The notes under the pieces were generated by a model. The model ran no database searches. It saw only the letters and a program-made list of their open reading frames with translations, and was not told the origin of the DNA. From Mesorhizobium prunaredense (GTDB lineage: Bacteria > Pseudomonadota > Alphaproteobacteria > Rhizobiales > Rhizobiaceae): a stretch of 64,000 bases of DNA. A program made the position numbers and the translations under genes. Below are positions 36,418-45,659 of the stretch, piece by piece. Each line of letters starts with the position of its first letter. Position 1 is the stretch's first letter. Location of the stretch: positions 256,997-320,996 of the forward strand of contig NZ_FTPD01000045.1 in assembly GCF_900156895.1 (NCBI RefSeq), read 5' to 3'.

Positions 36418-36462
36418 CAACTTTGTCAACCTTGCCAACCTGGACAACCTTGCCAAGCTTTG
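36418..36462. repeat. five-copy 9-bp tandem repeat upstream of RES antitoxin
   Basis: Five imperfect copies of a nine-base unit stand side by side: CAACTTTGT, CAACCTTGC, CAACCTGGA, CAACCTTGC and CAAGCTTTG. They lie about 40-85 bases upstream of the antitoxin GTG. Their regular phase close to the promoter makes them good candidates for antitoxin binding sites in autoregulation. The rest of the gap to 36682 shows no gene. Confidence 0.75.
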
Positions 36463-36682
36463 CACCTTCTGTTCCGCCAGGACGAGGTTGTATCTGTCTA
36501 GAATGGCCGCTTCGCTGCCGGGAAAATTGCACCATCTCGAGCCGCATGTGGTCCTGCACAGGCTGACGTGCTCCACTGCCGCTGAGCGCGTCACCGCATC
36601 ACCATCAACGCGATCGCCCCCGGCTATCTCGCTTGGACGCAGCAAATGGTGGAGCGAACTTGACGAAGCGGGGCCAAGAGCA

Positions 36683-36919
36683 TCAAGGCGCGCGATCGGT
36701 CAGCGCGCTTGCACCTTCCTCAGCGGCGCAATGTGCGCAGCAGTAGATGATGTCATCTTGTTCGACACCATGTCCGATGATCCGGCACCCGCAATGCGGG
36801 CAGAGCGGCGCAAGTTTCTGGATCGCGCATTCGAAGCTGTCGAACGTATAGGTTTCCTCAGCTAGCTTCACTTCGAAAGCCTTGTCGTAGTCATTCCCGC
36901 ATTGATCGCATCTGGCCAT
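36683..36919 (-). CDS. small Cys-rich metal-binding protein (metallothionein-like)
   Basis: A 78-residue protein with nine Cys, arranged as CDQCG, FECA, CPHCGCR and YCCAHC, plus several His. The layout (MARCDQCGNDYDKAFEV, then CPHCGCRIIGHGVEQ, then YCCAHCA) resembles small rhizobial proteins annotated as prokaryotic metallothionein or zinc-ribbon proteins. It probably binds zinc or another soft metal. The ATG follows an AAGGAAAAG ribosome site. Confidence 0.75.
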   Translation of the reverse strand: MARCDQCGNDYDKAFEVKLAEETYTFDSFECAIQKLAPLCPHCGCRIIGHGVEQDDIIYCCAHCAAEEGASALTDRAP

Positions 36920-37033
36920 AGTTCTTTTCCTTCTTCTTCATTATTGGTTCAAGCTCGACCAACCCGCCGCATGGCGATAGGTTCCCCATCAGAATGGTAG
37001 AGTCCTGCTAAGCAGGAGCGGGCCCGAGCAGCC

Positions 37034-37978
37034 TCACGCGCGCCGTTCGATCAAGCGGATCACCTCCTCGATGTCCCGCGGCGCGATGTCGAGTTCCTTC
37101 AGGCCCGGCGCGCCGATTGCGGCCACATTGTCGTGCCGCATAAGATCGACCTGGTTGCGCGTTATCGGCGCTCCCGGAAGGAGTTCCGCGACGCCGGCCA
37201 AGGCGTCCCACGCCGCAAACGGCACCGGCATCAGCCTGATGTGGGTATCGAGCTGTCGGGCGATCTCCCGCAGCAGTTCCTTATAGGTGTAGATGCGCGG
37301 GCCGCCGAATTCGAATATCGATGAACCCTTGTGGTTTCGCCTGTCGATCAGCCGGCTGACTGCGTCTGCGACGTCTTCCACATAGACCGGCTGAAGCCGT
37401 GTGCCGCCATCGCCGAACAGCGGATAAACCGGCAGGAGACGTATCAGCCTCACAACCGTCGTGAGGAAAACGTCGTCAGGTCCCGTCATGACGGCGGGAC
37501 GCACAATGATGGCGCCGGGAAATGCACTCGCCACCGCCTCTTCTCCGCGCCCACGTGCCCTAATATAATTCGAATCCGATTGAGGATCGGAGCCGATCCC
37601 CGAAATCTGGACGAACCGGTCGACCTCGCCAGCGCGCGACGCGGCGGCAAGTTCAGCTGCGGCTTCCACATGCACGCGTTCAAACGTCTGGGCGCCCTGC
37701 TCGACGTAGAGACTGACGGCATTCACGATCGCCTGTGATCCGGCAATGGCCGAGCCGATCGAGGACGCATCCAATATGTCCGCCTCGACCGCTTCGGGCA
37801 GCTTTGCCGTCGAGGAAAAAACCTGGCCCACACGAGCCGGGTGGCGGGATGCGGCGCGGACTGTGAAACCCCTTTCCAGGAGCCGCTTCACGATCCGGCG
37901 CCCGAGAAAGCCTGTCCCGCCGAACACGGTGACGATCCGTTCTGTGTTGAGATCGTCAGGATCCATTTGCCTCGCCAT
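37034..37978 (-). CDS. NDUFA9-like NAD(P)-binding protein
   Basis: A 314-residue atypical SDR with the nucleotide motif TVFGGTGFLGRRIVKRLLER and the segments QISGIGSD, ARGRGEEAV and IIVRPAVMTGPDD, the pattern of the complex I assembly/NDUFA9 group. Bacterial members are assigned to NADH dehydrogenase accessory or quinone-related roles without firm proof. I chose the ATG at 37978; a second ATG at 37963 (MDPDDL) is possible. The open frame upstream to 38464 is not family-like. Confidence 0.82.
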   Translation of the reverse strand: MARQMDPDDLNTERIVTVFGGTGFLGRRIVKRLLERGFTVRAASRHPARVGQVFSSTAKLPEAVEADILDASSIGSAIAGSQAIVNAVSLYVEQGAQTFERVHVEAAAELAAASRAGEVDRFVQISGIGSDPQSDSNYIRARGRGEEAVASAFPGAIIVRPAVMTGPDDVFLTTVVRLIRLLPVYPLFGDGGTRLQPVYVEDVADAVSRLIDRRNHKGSSIFEFGGPRIYTYKELLREIARQLDTHIRLMPVPFAAWDALAGVAELLPGAPITRNQVDLMRHDNVAAIGAPGLKELDIAPRDIEEVIRLIERRA

Positions 37979-38291
37979 CCCTTGTCTTCGCGTGCCCGCC
38001 GAGCGCCTGCCGCGAGGATTGCCTCTGGCCGGCGTATAAACCAGCCCCTTCGAACATCGGGATGGAACAACGCAGGAACGCTTTTTGTTCCAGTCGGCGC
38101 CGGGTTCGATCGAGGGACAGCCGGTGTCGCTGTAGAAGGAGTGTTTGACGCTGGGTTGCTTTATCCGTGCTATCAGAAACCGGTCGACGCCCGGCTGGGT
38201 CGAAATTGACAAATCACCACTTGCAAATCGGTCGCGGCTGTCTTTTGCTCGCGCGACAGTTGTCCATGACTGTTGAATGGTTGGCGAACGG

Positions 38292-38903
38292 ATGAACAAA
38301 ATCGATCGGCGACGGCCGGAGTCCGAAGCGGACGCCACCGTAAATGCCGCGCGGCTTGGAACGCGGTTGCGCCTCGCCCGCCAGACGCGGGGCATGACGC
38401 TGAAGACGCTGGCGACAGCTGCGCACTGCTCTGAAAGCCTTCTGTCCAAGATCGAGAACGGCAAGGCTTCGCCATCCCTGCCTATGCTTCACCGCCTGGT
38501 CGAAGTTCTGGAGACCAATATCGGCTGGATGTTCGAACAGGTCGACGACGACGAGGCGATCGTGTTCCGCGCAGGCGCGCGGCCACTGATCTCGCTCGAC
38601 GCGCTGAGGCGCGGCGAGGGCATCTCGCTCGAACGCATCATTCCATATTCGCCCGGACACCTGTTGCAGTGCAACATCCATCATATCGAGGCAGACGGCG
38701 AGAGCGAAGGTCCCATCCAGCATGTCGGCGAGGAAGTCGGCTACGTGCTTGCCGGCCGGATCAAGCTGATCGTCGATGGCAAGAGCCATGATCTCGCCAC
38801 CGGCGATGCGTTCGTATTCAGGTCGGAGCTGCCGCACCATTACCGCAACATCGGCAAGGAGAGAGCCAGCATTTTTTGGGTCAACACACCAGCGACCTTC
38901 TGA
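38292..38903 (+). CDS. XRE-family regulator with C-terminal cupin
   Basis: A 203-residue regulator with an N-terminal HTH_3 domain (LGTRLRLARQTRGMTLKTLA, SLLSKIENGKASPS) and a C-terminal cupin (HVGEEVGYVLAGRIKLIVDG, GDAFVFRSELPHHYRN). Such regulators often sense a small metabolite and control the adjacent catabolic operon, here the sugar importer genes that start 120 bases downstream. A start at 38277 is also possible. Confidence 0.88.
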   Translation: MNKIDRRRPESEADATVNAARLGTRLRLARQTRGMTLKTLATAAHCSESLLSKIENGKASPSLPMLHRLVEVLETNIGWMFEQVDDDEAIVFRAGARPLISLDALRRGEGISLERIIPYSPGHLLQCNIHHIEADGESEGPIQHVGEEVGYVLAGRIKLIVDGKSHDLATGDAFVFRSELPHHYRNIGKERASIFWVNTPATF

Positions 38904-39023
38904 CGGCTGCTGTGAGATCAAATTCGTTGACAAGTATTCAAGTCTCTTGAATGCTTGCCTTGCGCCTGTAGCACCAATGGGTCCAGCCGAACAGGTTTGG
39001 CCCGCAAGCAAGGGGAACCGTAA

Positions 39024-39962
39024 ATGCGTCCGTTCAAACTTCTCTTCCGTTGCGCCGCCGTCTTGGCCATCTGCTCGACAGCGATGGGATCGGCGTTCGC
39101 CGATACGTTCGCTCTCGTAAACATCAACCAGCAGGCCCTGTTCTTCAACCAGATCAACGAGGGCGCGCAGAAGGCGGCCGACGCCGCCGGCGCCAAGCTG
39201 GTCATCTTCAATGCCAACAACGTGCCGAGCGCGCAAAATGACGCGATCGAGAACTACATCACACAAAAAGTCGACGGCATCATTCTGGTCGCCATCGACG
39301 TCAATGGGGTCAAGCCTGCAATCACCGCCGCGAAGGCGGCCGGCATCCCCGTGATCGCCATCGACGCGCAGATCCCCGACGGCGACGACGTTGCGTTCAT
39401 TGGCGTCGACAACGCCAAGGCCGGCGAGGATATCGGCAAATTCTATGCCGATTATGTCAAGTCGGAGATGGGCGGCACTGCCAAGATCGGCATTGTCGGC
39501 GCGCTCAATTCGTTCATCCAGAACCAGCGGCTCGACGGCTTCAAGAAGGCGGTCACCGACAGCGGCCTGGCGATCACCTTCCTCGACACGGTCGACGGCC
39601 AGAATGTCCAGGAGACCGCAATGAGCGCTTCGGAGAATTTGATGACCGCCAATCCGGACATGACGACGCTATATGCGACGGGCGAGCCGGCGTTGCTCGG
39701 CGCTGTTTCGGCCGTGACCAGCCAAGGCCGCACCGGCGACGTAAAGGTGTTCGGCTGGGACCTGACCAAGCAGGTCATTCAGGGCATTGACGACGGTTGG
39801 GTGGTGGCGGTCGTCCAGCAGGACCCGGCCGGCGAAGGCAAGGCCGCTGTCGAAGCATTGGTCAAGCTCAAGAAGGGCGAAACGGTCGAGCCGATCATCA
39901 ATATTCCGGTGACGATCGTGACCAAGGACAATGTCGAACAATACCGCGCGATGTTCCAGTAG
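39024..39962 (+). CDS. ribose-type ABC substrate-binding protein (RbsB-like)
   Basis: A 312-residue periplasmic protein with a signal peptide (MRPFKLLFRCAAVLAICSTA, cleavage after SAFA). The mature part is a Peripla_BP_4 fold: GAQKAADAAGAKLVIFNANN, QKVDGIILVAID, IDAQIPDGDDVAFIGVDN. It binds a monosaccharide or sugar derivative and delivers it to the RbsA/RbsC-like proteins encoded next. An AAGGGG ribosome site precedes the ATG. Confidence 0.9.
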   Translation: MRPFKLLFRCAAVLAICSTAMGSAFADTFALVNINQQALFFNQINEGAQKAADAAGAKLVIFNANNVPSAQNDAIENYITQKVDGIILVAIDVNGVKPAITAAKAAGIPVIAIDAQIPDGDDVAFIGVDNAKAGEDIGKFYADYVKSEMGGTAKIGIVGALNSFIQNQRLDGFKKAVTDSGLAITFLDTVDGQNVQETAMSASENLMTANPDMTTLYATGEPALLGAVSAVTSQGRTGDVKVFGWDLTKQVIQGIDDGWVVAVVQQDPAGEGKAAVEALVKLKKGETVEPIINIPVTIVTKDNVEQYRAMFQ

Positions 39963-40035
39963 ACTGCATCGATGACGGTCCGCGGCGCCGCGAAGGGCTA
40001 CGCCGCGGACGCTTTGCAATCCCGTGGGATCCAAG

Positions 40036-40833
40036 ATGAGCAGTGGCGAGACCTATCGGGTGCGGATGAGCGGCATCTCAAAGCGCTACAACGCCATTCA
40101 GACGCTCGATGACGTGTCGCTGGTGCTGAGGCCGGGCGAGGTCCTCGGGTTGGTCGGCGACAATGGCGCGGGGAAGTCGACATTGAGCAAGGTGCTGTCG
40201 GGAGCCGTGGTTCCCGATGCCGGCACGATCGAGATCGATGGAACGCTGGTGACCTTCAACTCGCCGGCGGACGCGCGTGCAGCGCGCGTCGAGATGGTCT
40301 ATCAGGATCTGTCGCTCTGCGACACGGTCGATGTCGCCGGCAATCTCTTTCTCGGCCGCGAGCCGCGCCGCCGCATCGCCGGCATTTCCTTTCTCGACAA
40401 GAAGCGCATGCATGAGCAAACGCGCCAGATGCTCGACCGTCTCGGCATCGTTATCGCCGACACGCGGCTCAAGGTCGAAAACCTGTCCGGCGGACAGCGA
40501 CAGTCGATCGCGATCGGCCGCGCCGCTTCCTTCGAGCCGTCCGTGCTGATCATGGATGAGCCGACGGCAGCGCTTGCCGTCGCCGAGGTCGAGGCGGTGC
40601 TGGACCTGATCCGCACCGTCAGCGCCCGCGGCGTCAGTGTCATCCTGATCACCCACCGGCTTCAGGATCTGTTCCTCGTATGCGACCGCATTCAGGTCAT
40701 GTACGAAGGACGCAACGTCGCCGAGCGGCTGATCGGCGAAACCAATATCGAGGATGTCGTCAATCTGATCGTGGGCCGCAAGTTCAACGCTCGTTCGGCC
40801 GCCAACGCCTATCGCGATGGAGCGCCAGCATGA
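40036..40833 (+). CDS. sugar ABC transporter ATP-binding protein (single-domain RbsA-like)
   Basis: A 265-residue ATPase with Walker A (GDNGAGKST), signature (LSGGQRQSIAIGRA), Walker B (VLIMDEPTAAL) and H-loop (LITHR). It has a single nucleotide-binding domain, like the FrcA and XylG-short forms of rhizobial sugar importers, rather than the double-domain RbsA. The ATG at 40036 is used; an in-frame GTG lies 12 bases upstream. It overlaps the permease start by four bases. Confidence 0.9.
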   Translation: MSSGETYRVRMSGISKRYNAIQTLDDVSLVLRPGEVLGLVGDNGAGKSTLSKVLSGAVVPDAGTIEIDGTLVTFNSPADARAARVEMVYQDLSLCDTVDVAGNLFLGREPRRRIAGISFLDKKRMHEQTRQMLDRLGIVIADTRLKVENLSGGQRQSIAIGRAASFEPSVLIMDEPTAALAVAEVEAVLDLIRTVSARGVSVILITHRLQDLFLVCDRIQVMYEGRNVAERLIGETNIEDVVNLIVGRKFNARSAANAYRDGAPA

Positions 40834-41840
40834 GCGACGTGACTTCGACCCGCTCCGCGCGGTCTCGAAGGGGCCGCGAATCCACATGGCGAGATGCGGT
40901 GCTCGCCAACGGCAGCGTCGTGTCGATCGCGCTGTTCTTTCTGGCCGTTTGCGTCATCTTCTCGGTGGCGACGGACGCCTTTCTGACGTCGCCCAACCTG
41001 CTGAACATCCTGCGGCAGTCGGCACCGCTGCTGATCGTCGCCGCGGCGATGACCTTCGTCATCACCACCGGCGGCATCGACCTTTCGGTCGGCTCCGTGC
41101 TGGCACTGGTGGCAACACTGTCGGCGACGCTGCTGCAACTGGGTTTGCCATGGCCGGTGGTCATCCTCGCCATGCTTGCGCTGGGCGCCTTGCTTGGCGC
41201 GGTGCAGGGCTATTTCGTCGCCTATGAGGGCATCCCGGCCTTCATCGTCACGCTTGCCGGGCTTTCGGTGATCCGCGGCGTGGCGCTGCTGATCACCGGC
41301 GGCTACTCGATCCCCATCGAGCCGGGAAGCCCTTTCACGGTGCTGGGCCGCGCCTGGCTGTTTGGCGTGCCGGCGCCGGCGCTGATCGCGCTGGCGATCC
41401 TGGCGATCGCCTATATCGCCTTCAACGAGACGCCGTTCGGCCGCTACGTGACCGGCATCGGCGCCAACGCCGAAGCGGTCAGGCGCGCCGGCGTCAACAC
41501 CCGGCTGACGACGCTTTTCGTCTACGTGATTTCCGCCGCCGCGGCAGCGCTTGCGGGGATCATCATTGCGGCCCGGCTCGGATCTGGATCGTCGAATGCC
41601 GGGCAAGGATTTGAGCTCGAAGTCATCGCTGCCGTCGTGCTTGGCGGCACGAGCCTGTTCGGCGGCCGCGGAACGATCGTCGGCACGGTTCTCGGCGCGC
41701 TTACCGTGGCCGTCATCGGCAACGGCCTGATTCTGGCGCATCTGTCGCCATTCCTGACGCCGATCGTGACCGGAACGATCATCCTGATCGCCATCTGGCT
41801 CAACTTCCGCCTGTTCCGCGGCGCCGTGCGGAGCGGTTGA
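40830..41840 (+). CDS. sugar ABC transporter permease (RbsC-like)
   Basis: A 336-residue inner-membrane permease of the BPD_transp_2 family with about nine hydrophobic segments. The family motifs FVITTGGIDLSVGSVLAL and AVVLGGTSLFGGRGTIVGT are clear. It forms the channel of the importer. The ATG overlaps the ATPase stop as ATGA. Confidence 0.92.
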   Translation: MSDVTSTRSARSRRGRESTWRDAVLANGSVVSIALFFLAVCVIFSVATDAFLTSPNLLNILRQSAPLLIVAAAMTFVITTGGIDLSVGSVLALVATLSATLLQLGLPWPVVILAMLALGALLGAVQGYFVAYEGIPAFIVTLAGLSVIRGVALLITGGYSIPIEPGSPFTVLGRAWLFGVPAPALIALAILAIAYIAFNETPFGRYVTGIGANAEAVRRAGVNTRLTTLFVYVISAAAAALAGIIIAARLGSGSSNAGQGFELEVIAAVVLGGTSLFGGRGTIVGTVLGALTVAVIGNGLILAHLSPFLTPIVTGTIILIAIWLNFRLFRGAVRSG

Positions 41841-41844
41841 GCCC

Positions 41845-42936
41845 ATGAGTGATCTCTTCCATGACGCGGCTCCCAGGCAGCGGCTGGCGATCGGAGTCGA
41901 AACCGGTCATGTGATGACCGTGCTCGGCCCCGTTCCGGTCGAAGAAATGGGCGTCACGCTGATGCACGAGCACATTTTGCTCGACGGTGCGCGCAGTTGG
42001 AAGTGTCCCTGTCATCCCGACGACATGGCGCTCGCCGAGCAGCCGGTGAACATCGAGATCATCGGCGAATTGCGCATGAACCCTTACGTCAACCGCGACA
42101 ATGTTTCGCTCGATGACAGTGACCTGGCGCTGTCTGAACTGCAACGCTATCGCGCACTCGGCGGCCATACCGTCGTCGACGCGACCAATATCGGCATCGG
42201 CCGCGAGCCGGAAAAGCTCGCCCGCATCAGCCGCATGTCCGGCCTGAAGATCGTCATGGGCACCGGCTTTTATCTGGAGCACACCCATCCCGAATGGCTG
42301 AAGGCGATGGATGTCGACGCGGTGACCGAGTTCATCGTCAACGACGTCGGCGGCGGCGAGACGCAGCCGCCGATCCTGGCCGGCCTGATCGGCGAGATCG
42401 GCGTCAGCAAGCATTTTACTTCAGAGGAACGAAAGTCGCTGCGAGCTTCGGCAAGAGCCTCGCGCATCACCGGCGTGCCGCTGTCGATCCACCTGCCCGG
42501 CTGGGAGCGGCTGGCGCACGAGGTGCTCGATGTCGTGGAGGCCGAGGGCGCCGATCTTCGCCACACTGTGCTCTGCCACATGAACCCCAGCCACAATGAT
42601 TTCGACTATCAGACAAACCTCGCCCGGCGCGGCGCTTTCCTGGAATACGACATGATAGGCATGGACTATTATTATGCCGATCAGGACGCGCAATCGCCCT
42701 CCGATGAAGAGAATGCGCGGGCAATTGCGGCACTTATCGAGGCCGGCTTCGGCGATCGCCTGCTCTTGTCGCAGGATGTGTTCCTCAAGATCATGCTGAC
42801 CCGCTTCGGCGGTTTCGGCTACGGCTACATCCTCAAGCATTTCATACCGCGCCTGAAACGGCATGGCGTCGAGCAGCCAGCCATCGACCGCATGCTGATC
42901 GCCAATCCGAAAGCCGTGTTCTCGCGGCAGAATTAA
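41845..42936 (+). CDS. phosphotriesterase-family metal-dependent hydrolase
   Basis: A 363-residue amidohydrolase of the phosphotriesterase group. Metal ligands are visible as HEH in GVTLMHEHILLDG, a His in PLSIHLPG, a His in TVLCHMNPSHND and an Asp in LLLSQDVFLK; the Glu in LIGEIGVSKHF replaces the carboxylated Lys seen in classical PTE. Members act as lactonases or phosphoesterases on sugar derivatives. Its place after a sugar importer suggests a first catabolic step such as lactone opening. Confidence 0.85.
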   Translation: MSDLFHDAAPRQRLAIGVETGHVMTVLGPVPVEEMGVTLMHEHILLDGARSWKCPCHPDDMALAEQPVNIEIIGELRMNPYVNRDNVSLDDSDLALSELQRYRALGGHTVVDATNIGIGREPEKLARISRMSGLKIVMGTGFYLEHTHPEWLKAMDVDAVTEFIVNDVGGGETQPPILAGLIGEIGVSKHFTSEERKSLRASARASRITGVPLSIHLPGWERLAHEVLDVVEAEGADLRHTVLCHMNPSHNDFDYQTNLARRGAFLEYDMIGMDYYYADQDAQSPSDEENARAIAALIEAGFGDRLLLSQDVFLKIMLTRFGGFGYGYILKHFIPRLKRHGVEQPAIDRMLIANPKAVFSRQN

Positions 42937-42973
42937 GCCCGGACTTACGGGTGAGACTTACGACGGAGTTCAA

Positions 42974-43744
42974 ATGTCCAAGAAAAAAATCCTGCTTGCC
43001 GGTGAATCCTGGGTGTCGACCGCGACCCATATCAAGGGCTTCGACCAGTTTCCTACAGTCACCTACCACACCGGCGCCGACGAATTGCTGACAGCGCTAA
43101 AGGCGACCGACTTCGACGTGACCTTCATGCCGGCGCATGAGGCGCAACGCAGCTTTCCGCAAACTATGGATACGCTTTCGGCCTATGACGCGGTGGTGCT
43201 CTCCGACATCGGCGCCAACACGCTGCTTCTGCATCCAGACACTTGGGTCCACTCGAAGCCGACGCCGAACCGCCTGCGGCTGTTGCGCGATTATGTGCGC
43301 GCCGGCGGCGGGCTTTTGATGTTCGGCGGCTACTATAGCTTCCAGGGCATCAATGGCGGCGCGCGCTATCGCAAGACGCCGGTCGAGGAGGTGCTGCCGG
43401 TGAACTGCCTCGCCTTCGACGACCGCGTCGAGGTGCCGGAAGGGTTTTCGCCTGTCCTGAAAGGCTCCTCGGACCATCCGATCCTGAAGGGGCTCGGTTC
43501 GGATTGGCCAGTCCTGCTCGGCTTCAACGAGGTGACGCCGAAAGACGGGGCGGACGTACTGGCAACCGTGTCGTCGGATTATGGCTCGCTGCCGCTGCTC
43601 GTCACCGGCCGCTACGGCAAGGGCCGCACTGTGGCCTGGACATCCGATGTCGGACCGCATTGGCTGCCACCGGAGTTCATCGCCTGGAAAGGCTACAAAA
43701 CCCTGTTCGAGCAGATGCTGAGTTGGGCGACCGGTGAGAGCTGA
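42974..43744 (+). CDS. putative class I glutamine-amidotransferase-like protein
   Basis: A 256-residue protein beginning MSKKKILLAGESWVSTATHI, with VVLSDIGANTLLLHP and DYVRAGGGLLMFGGYYSFQG, the Rossmann-like flavodoxin fold of the GATase1-like/ThuA-type proteins. The usual catalytic Cys is not evident at the nucleophile elbow (LMFGGYYSF), so it may not be an amidotransferase. The gene lies in the sugar operon between the hydrolase and kinase genes and probably handles the same substrate. Confidence 0.75.
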   Translation: MSKKKILLAGESWVSTATHIKGFDQFPTVTYHTGADELLTALKATDFDVTFMPAHEAQRSFPQTMDTLSAYDAVVLSDIGANTLLLHPDTWVHSKPTPNRLRLLRDYVRAGGGLLMFGGYYSFQGINGGARYRKTPVEEVLPVNCLAFDDRVEVPEGFSPVLKGSSDHPILKGLGSDWPVLLGFNEVTPKDGADVLATVSSDYGSLPLLVTGRYGKGRTVAWTSDVGPHWLPPEFIAWKGYKTLFEQMLSWATGES

Positions 43745-43747
43745 GCG

Positions 43748-44656
43748 ATGCATGTCCATGTCGTCGGCAATGCCTGCGTCGACACGACATTTCGCGTCAG
43801 CCGCTTCCCTGCCGCCGGCGAGACTTTGAACGCCAGCAACTACGCCGATGGCCTCGGCGGGAAGGGAGCAAACCAGGCGGTTGCTGCCGCGCGCACGGGT
43901 GCTGCGGTAACGTTTTGGACGGCGCTCGGCAAGGACCGCGCAGGCGCATGGATCAGGAGCCACCTCGACAGGGAGTTGTCTGACCTCGAGGCGATTGAAT
44001 TCGACCTGCCAAGCGACCGCTCGACCATCGTCATTGAGGCCGAAGGCGAGAACTTCATCGTCAGCGGCGTCGCCTGCAGCGAAGTGTTCGATCCGATCGC
44101 GCAGACCGCACTTGCGCGCCGGATCGCGTTTGGCGACATCGTTGTCTGCCAAGGAAACCTGCAAGGCGCCGCGATAGATGCCTGCCTGCGGGCAGCACAG
44201 GAAAATGGCGCGCGCACCGTCCTGAATGCCAGCCCGATCGATGCGGCGGCTCTGCCTGACTTCGGCCTGGCAGAGGTGTTGGTGGTGAATCAATCCGAGG
44301 CGAAAGCGCTGACCGGCCAGGATGACATGTCAGCCGCTGCCGACGCGCTGGCTGCCAAAGGCGCCGGGACAGTCGTGATCACCCTTGGCGCGGAAGGTTG
44401 TCTCGTCCTTGACCCTGACCGGAGGGGATCGCTTCGTTTGCCGGCGCCACGCGTCGAGGCGCTCGACACCAGCGGCGCCGGCGATGTGTTTTGCGGGTGT
44501 CTGGCCGGCGGGTTTGCCAAGGGAATGTCGGTTGCCCCGGCGCTGACGTTCGCGCTCGCGGCTGCCGCAATTGCGGTGACTCGCCCGGGCACATTGATAT
44601 CCTGTCCTTCCGCGTCTGAAATGGCGGCGCTCATCGATCAAACGGAGCTCTCATGA
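43748..44656 (+). CDS. PfkB-family carbohydrate kinase
   Basis: A 302-residue ribokinase-type kinase. The N-terminal GGKGANQAVAAAR motif binds sugar, and the C-terminal DTSGAGDVFCGCLAGG contains the catalytic Asp and anion hole. It phosphorylates a pentose-, hexose- or nucleoside-like compound with ATP. Its start follows the previous gene by three bases and its stop overlaps the next start (ATGA), so it is firmly in the operon. Confidence 0.9.
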   Translation: MHVHVVGNACVDTTFRVSRFPAAGETLNASNYADGLGGKGANQAVAAARTGAAVTFWTALGKDRAGAWIRSHLDRELSDLEAIEFDLPSDRSTIVIEAEGENFIVSGVACSEVFDPIAQTALARRIAFGDIVVCQGNLQGAAIDACLRAAQENGARTVLNASPIDAAALPDFGLAEVLVVNQSEAKALTGQDDMSAAADALAAKGAGTVVITLGAEGCLVLDPDRRGSLRLPAPRVEALDTSGAGDVFCGCLAGGFAKGMSVAPALTFALAAAAIAVTRPGTLISCPSASEMAALIDQTELS

Positions 44657-45483
44657 CCCAACTCGGTCAATCAGGCGGCGACGCGCTCGTAGAACTTTTC
44701 GGCCGCACCAAGGTGGTGATCGGCGTCGTTCACCTGTCGCCGCTTCCCGGCGCGCCGCGCTATGACGGCGAGGCGGTCGAGGCGATCTATCAGCGCGGTC
44801 TGGACGATGCGAGATCCTATCTCGATGGCGGATGCGACGGCGTGATCGTCGAGAATCATGGCGACATTCCCTTCGCCAAACCTGACGATATCGGACCCGA
44901 GACAGCGGCCTATATGGCTGTTATCTCCGACCGTATTCGCCGCGAGCTCGGCAAGCCGGTCGGAATCAATGTGCTCGCTAACGCCGCGATCCCTGCCCTT
45001 GCGATCGCCAGCGCCTCCGGCGCGGGCTTTATCCGCGTCAATCAATGGGCGAATGCCTATGTCGCCAATGAGGGTTTTGTCGAGGGGGAGTCGGGCCGCG
45101 CAGCACGCTACCGCGCCAAGCTTCGCGCCAACGGCATCCGCGTTTTCGCCGATGCTCATGTCAAGCACGGCGCGCACGCGATCGTTGCCGACCGCCCGGT
45201 GGAGGAACTGGTCAAGGATCTGGTCTTCTTCGACGCCGACGCCATCATTGCGACCGGTCAACGCACGGGGCACGCTGCGGATCTGAGCTATATCAGCATG
45301 ATCAAAGAGGCCGCCGGCCTGCCGACTCTGGTCGGCAGCGGCGTAACGCCCGACAATGCCAACGATATCCTTGGCATCGTCGACGGCGTCATCATCGCCA
45401 GCGCGCTGAAGCATGACGGCGTCTGGTGGAACCAGGTCGACCCAGCCCGAGTAAAGACCTTCATGAGTGGGCTGAGGCGATGA
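44653..45483 (+). CDS. BtpA/SgcQ-family protein
   Basis: A 276-residue TIM-barrel protein of the BtpA/SgcQ family: GVVHLSPLPGAPRY, GCDGVIVENHGDIPF, GINVLANAA and TLVGSGVTPDNANDI are diagnostic. BtpA was linked to photosystem I stability in cyanobacteria, while SgcQ homologues sit in bacterial sugar operons, where the family is suspected to act on phosphosugars. In this operon it would follow the kinase step. It is the last gene, with no hairpin terminator that I can call. Confidence 0.88.
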   Translation: MTQLGQSGGDALVELFGRTKVVIGVVHLSPLPGAPRYDGEAVEAIYQRGLDDARSYLDGGCDGVIVENHGDIPFAKPDDIGPETAAYMAVISDRIRRELGKPVGINVLANAAIPALAIASASGAGFIRVNQWANAYVANEGFVEGESGRAARYRAKLRANGIRVFADAHVKHGAHAIVADRPVEELVKDLVFFDADAIIATGQRTGHAADLSYISMIKEAAGLPTLVGSGVTPDNANDILGIVDGVIIASALKHDGVWWNQVDPARVKTFMSGLRR

Positions 45484-45621
45484 CAAGCTGTTGAGACAAG
45501 CGAGCTTCGAATTGCCGCTTCGCGCTTATGGGGTTTTCTCTTGCAGGAATCTGAAACGAGGTGAATGACACTCGTCGCTGATCCCCTTCAGGCTATCATT
45601 GATTGCTCCAGCAGGGTCGAT

Positions 45622-45651
45622 TATATAGGAACGAATTATTTCTATATAGGA
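45622..45651. repeat. direct repeat before RHH-PIN pair
   Basis: TATATAGGA occurs at 45622-45630 and 45643-45651, 21 bases apart, immediately before the antitoxin gene. About two helical turns of spacing suits two antitoxin dimers at a promoter. The AGGA of the second copy also serves as ribosome site. Confidence 0.55.
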
Positions 45652-45659
45652 TGACAGTG

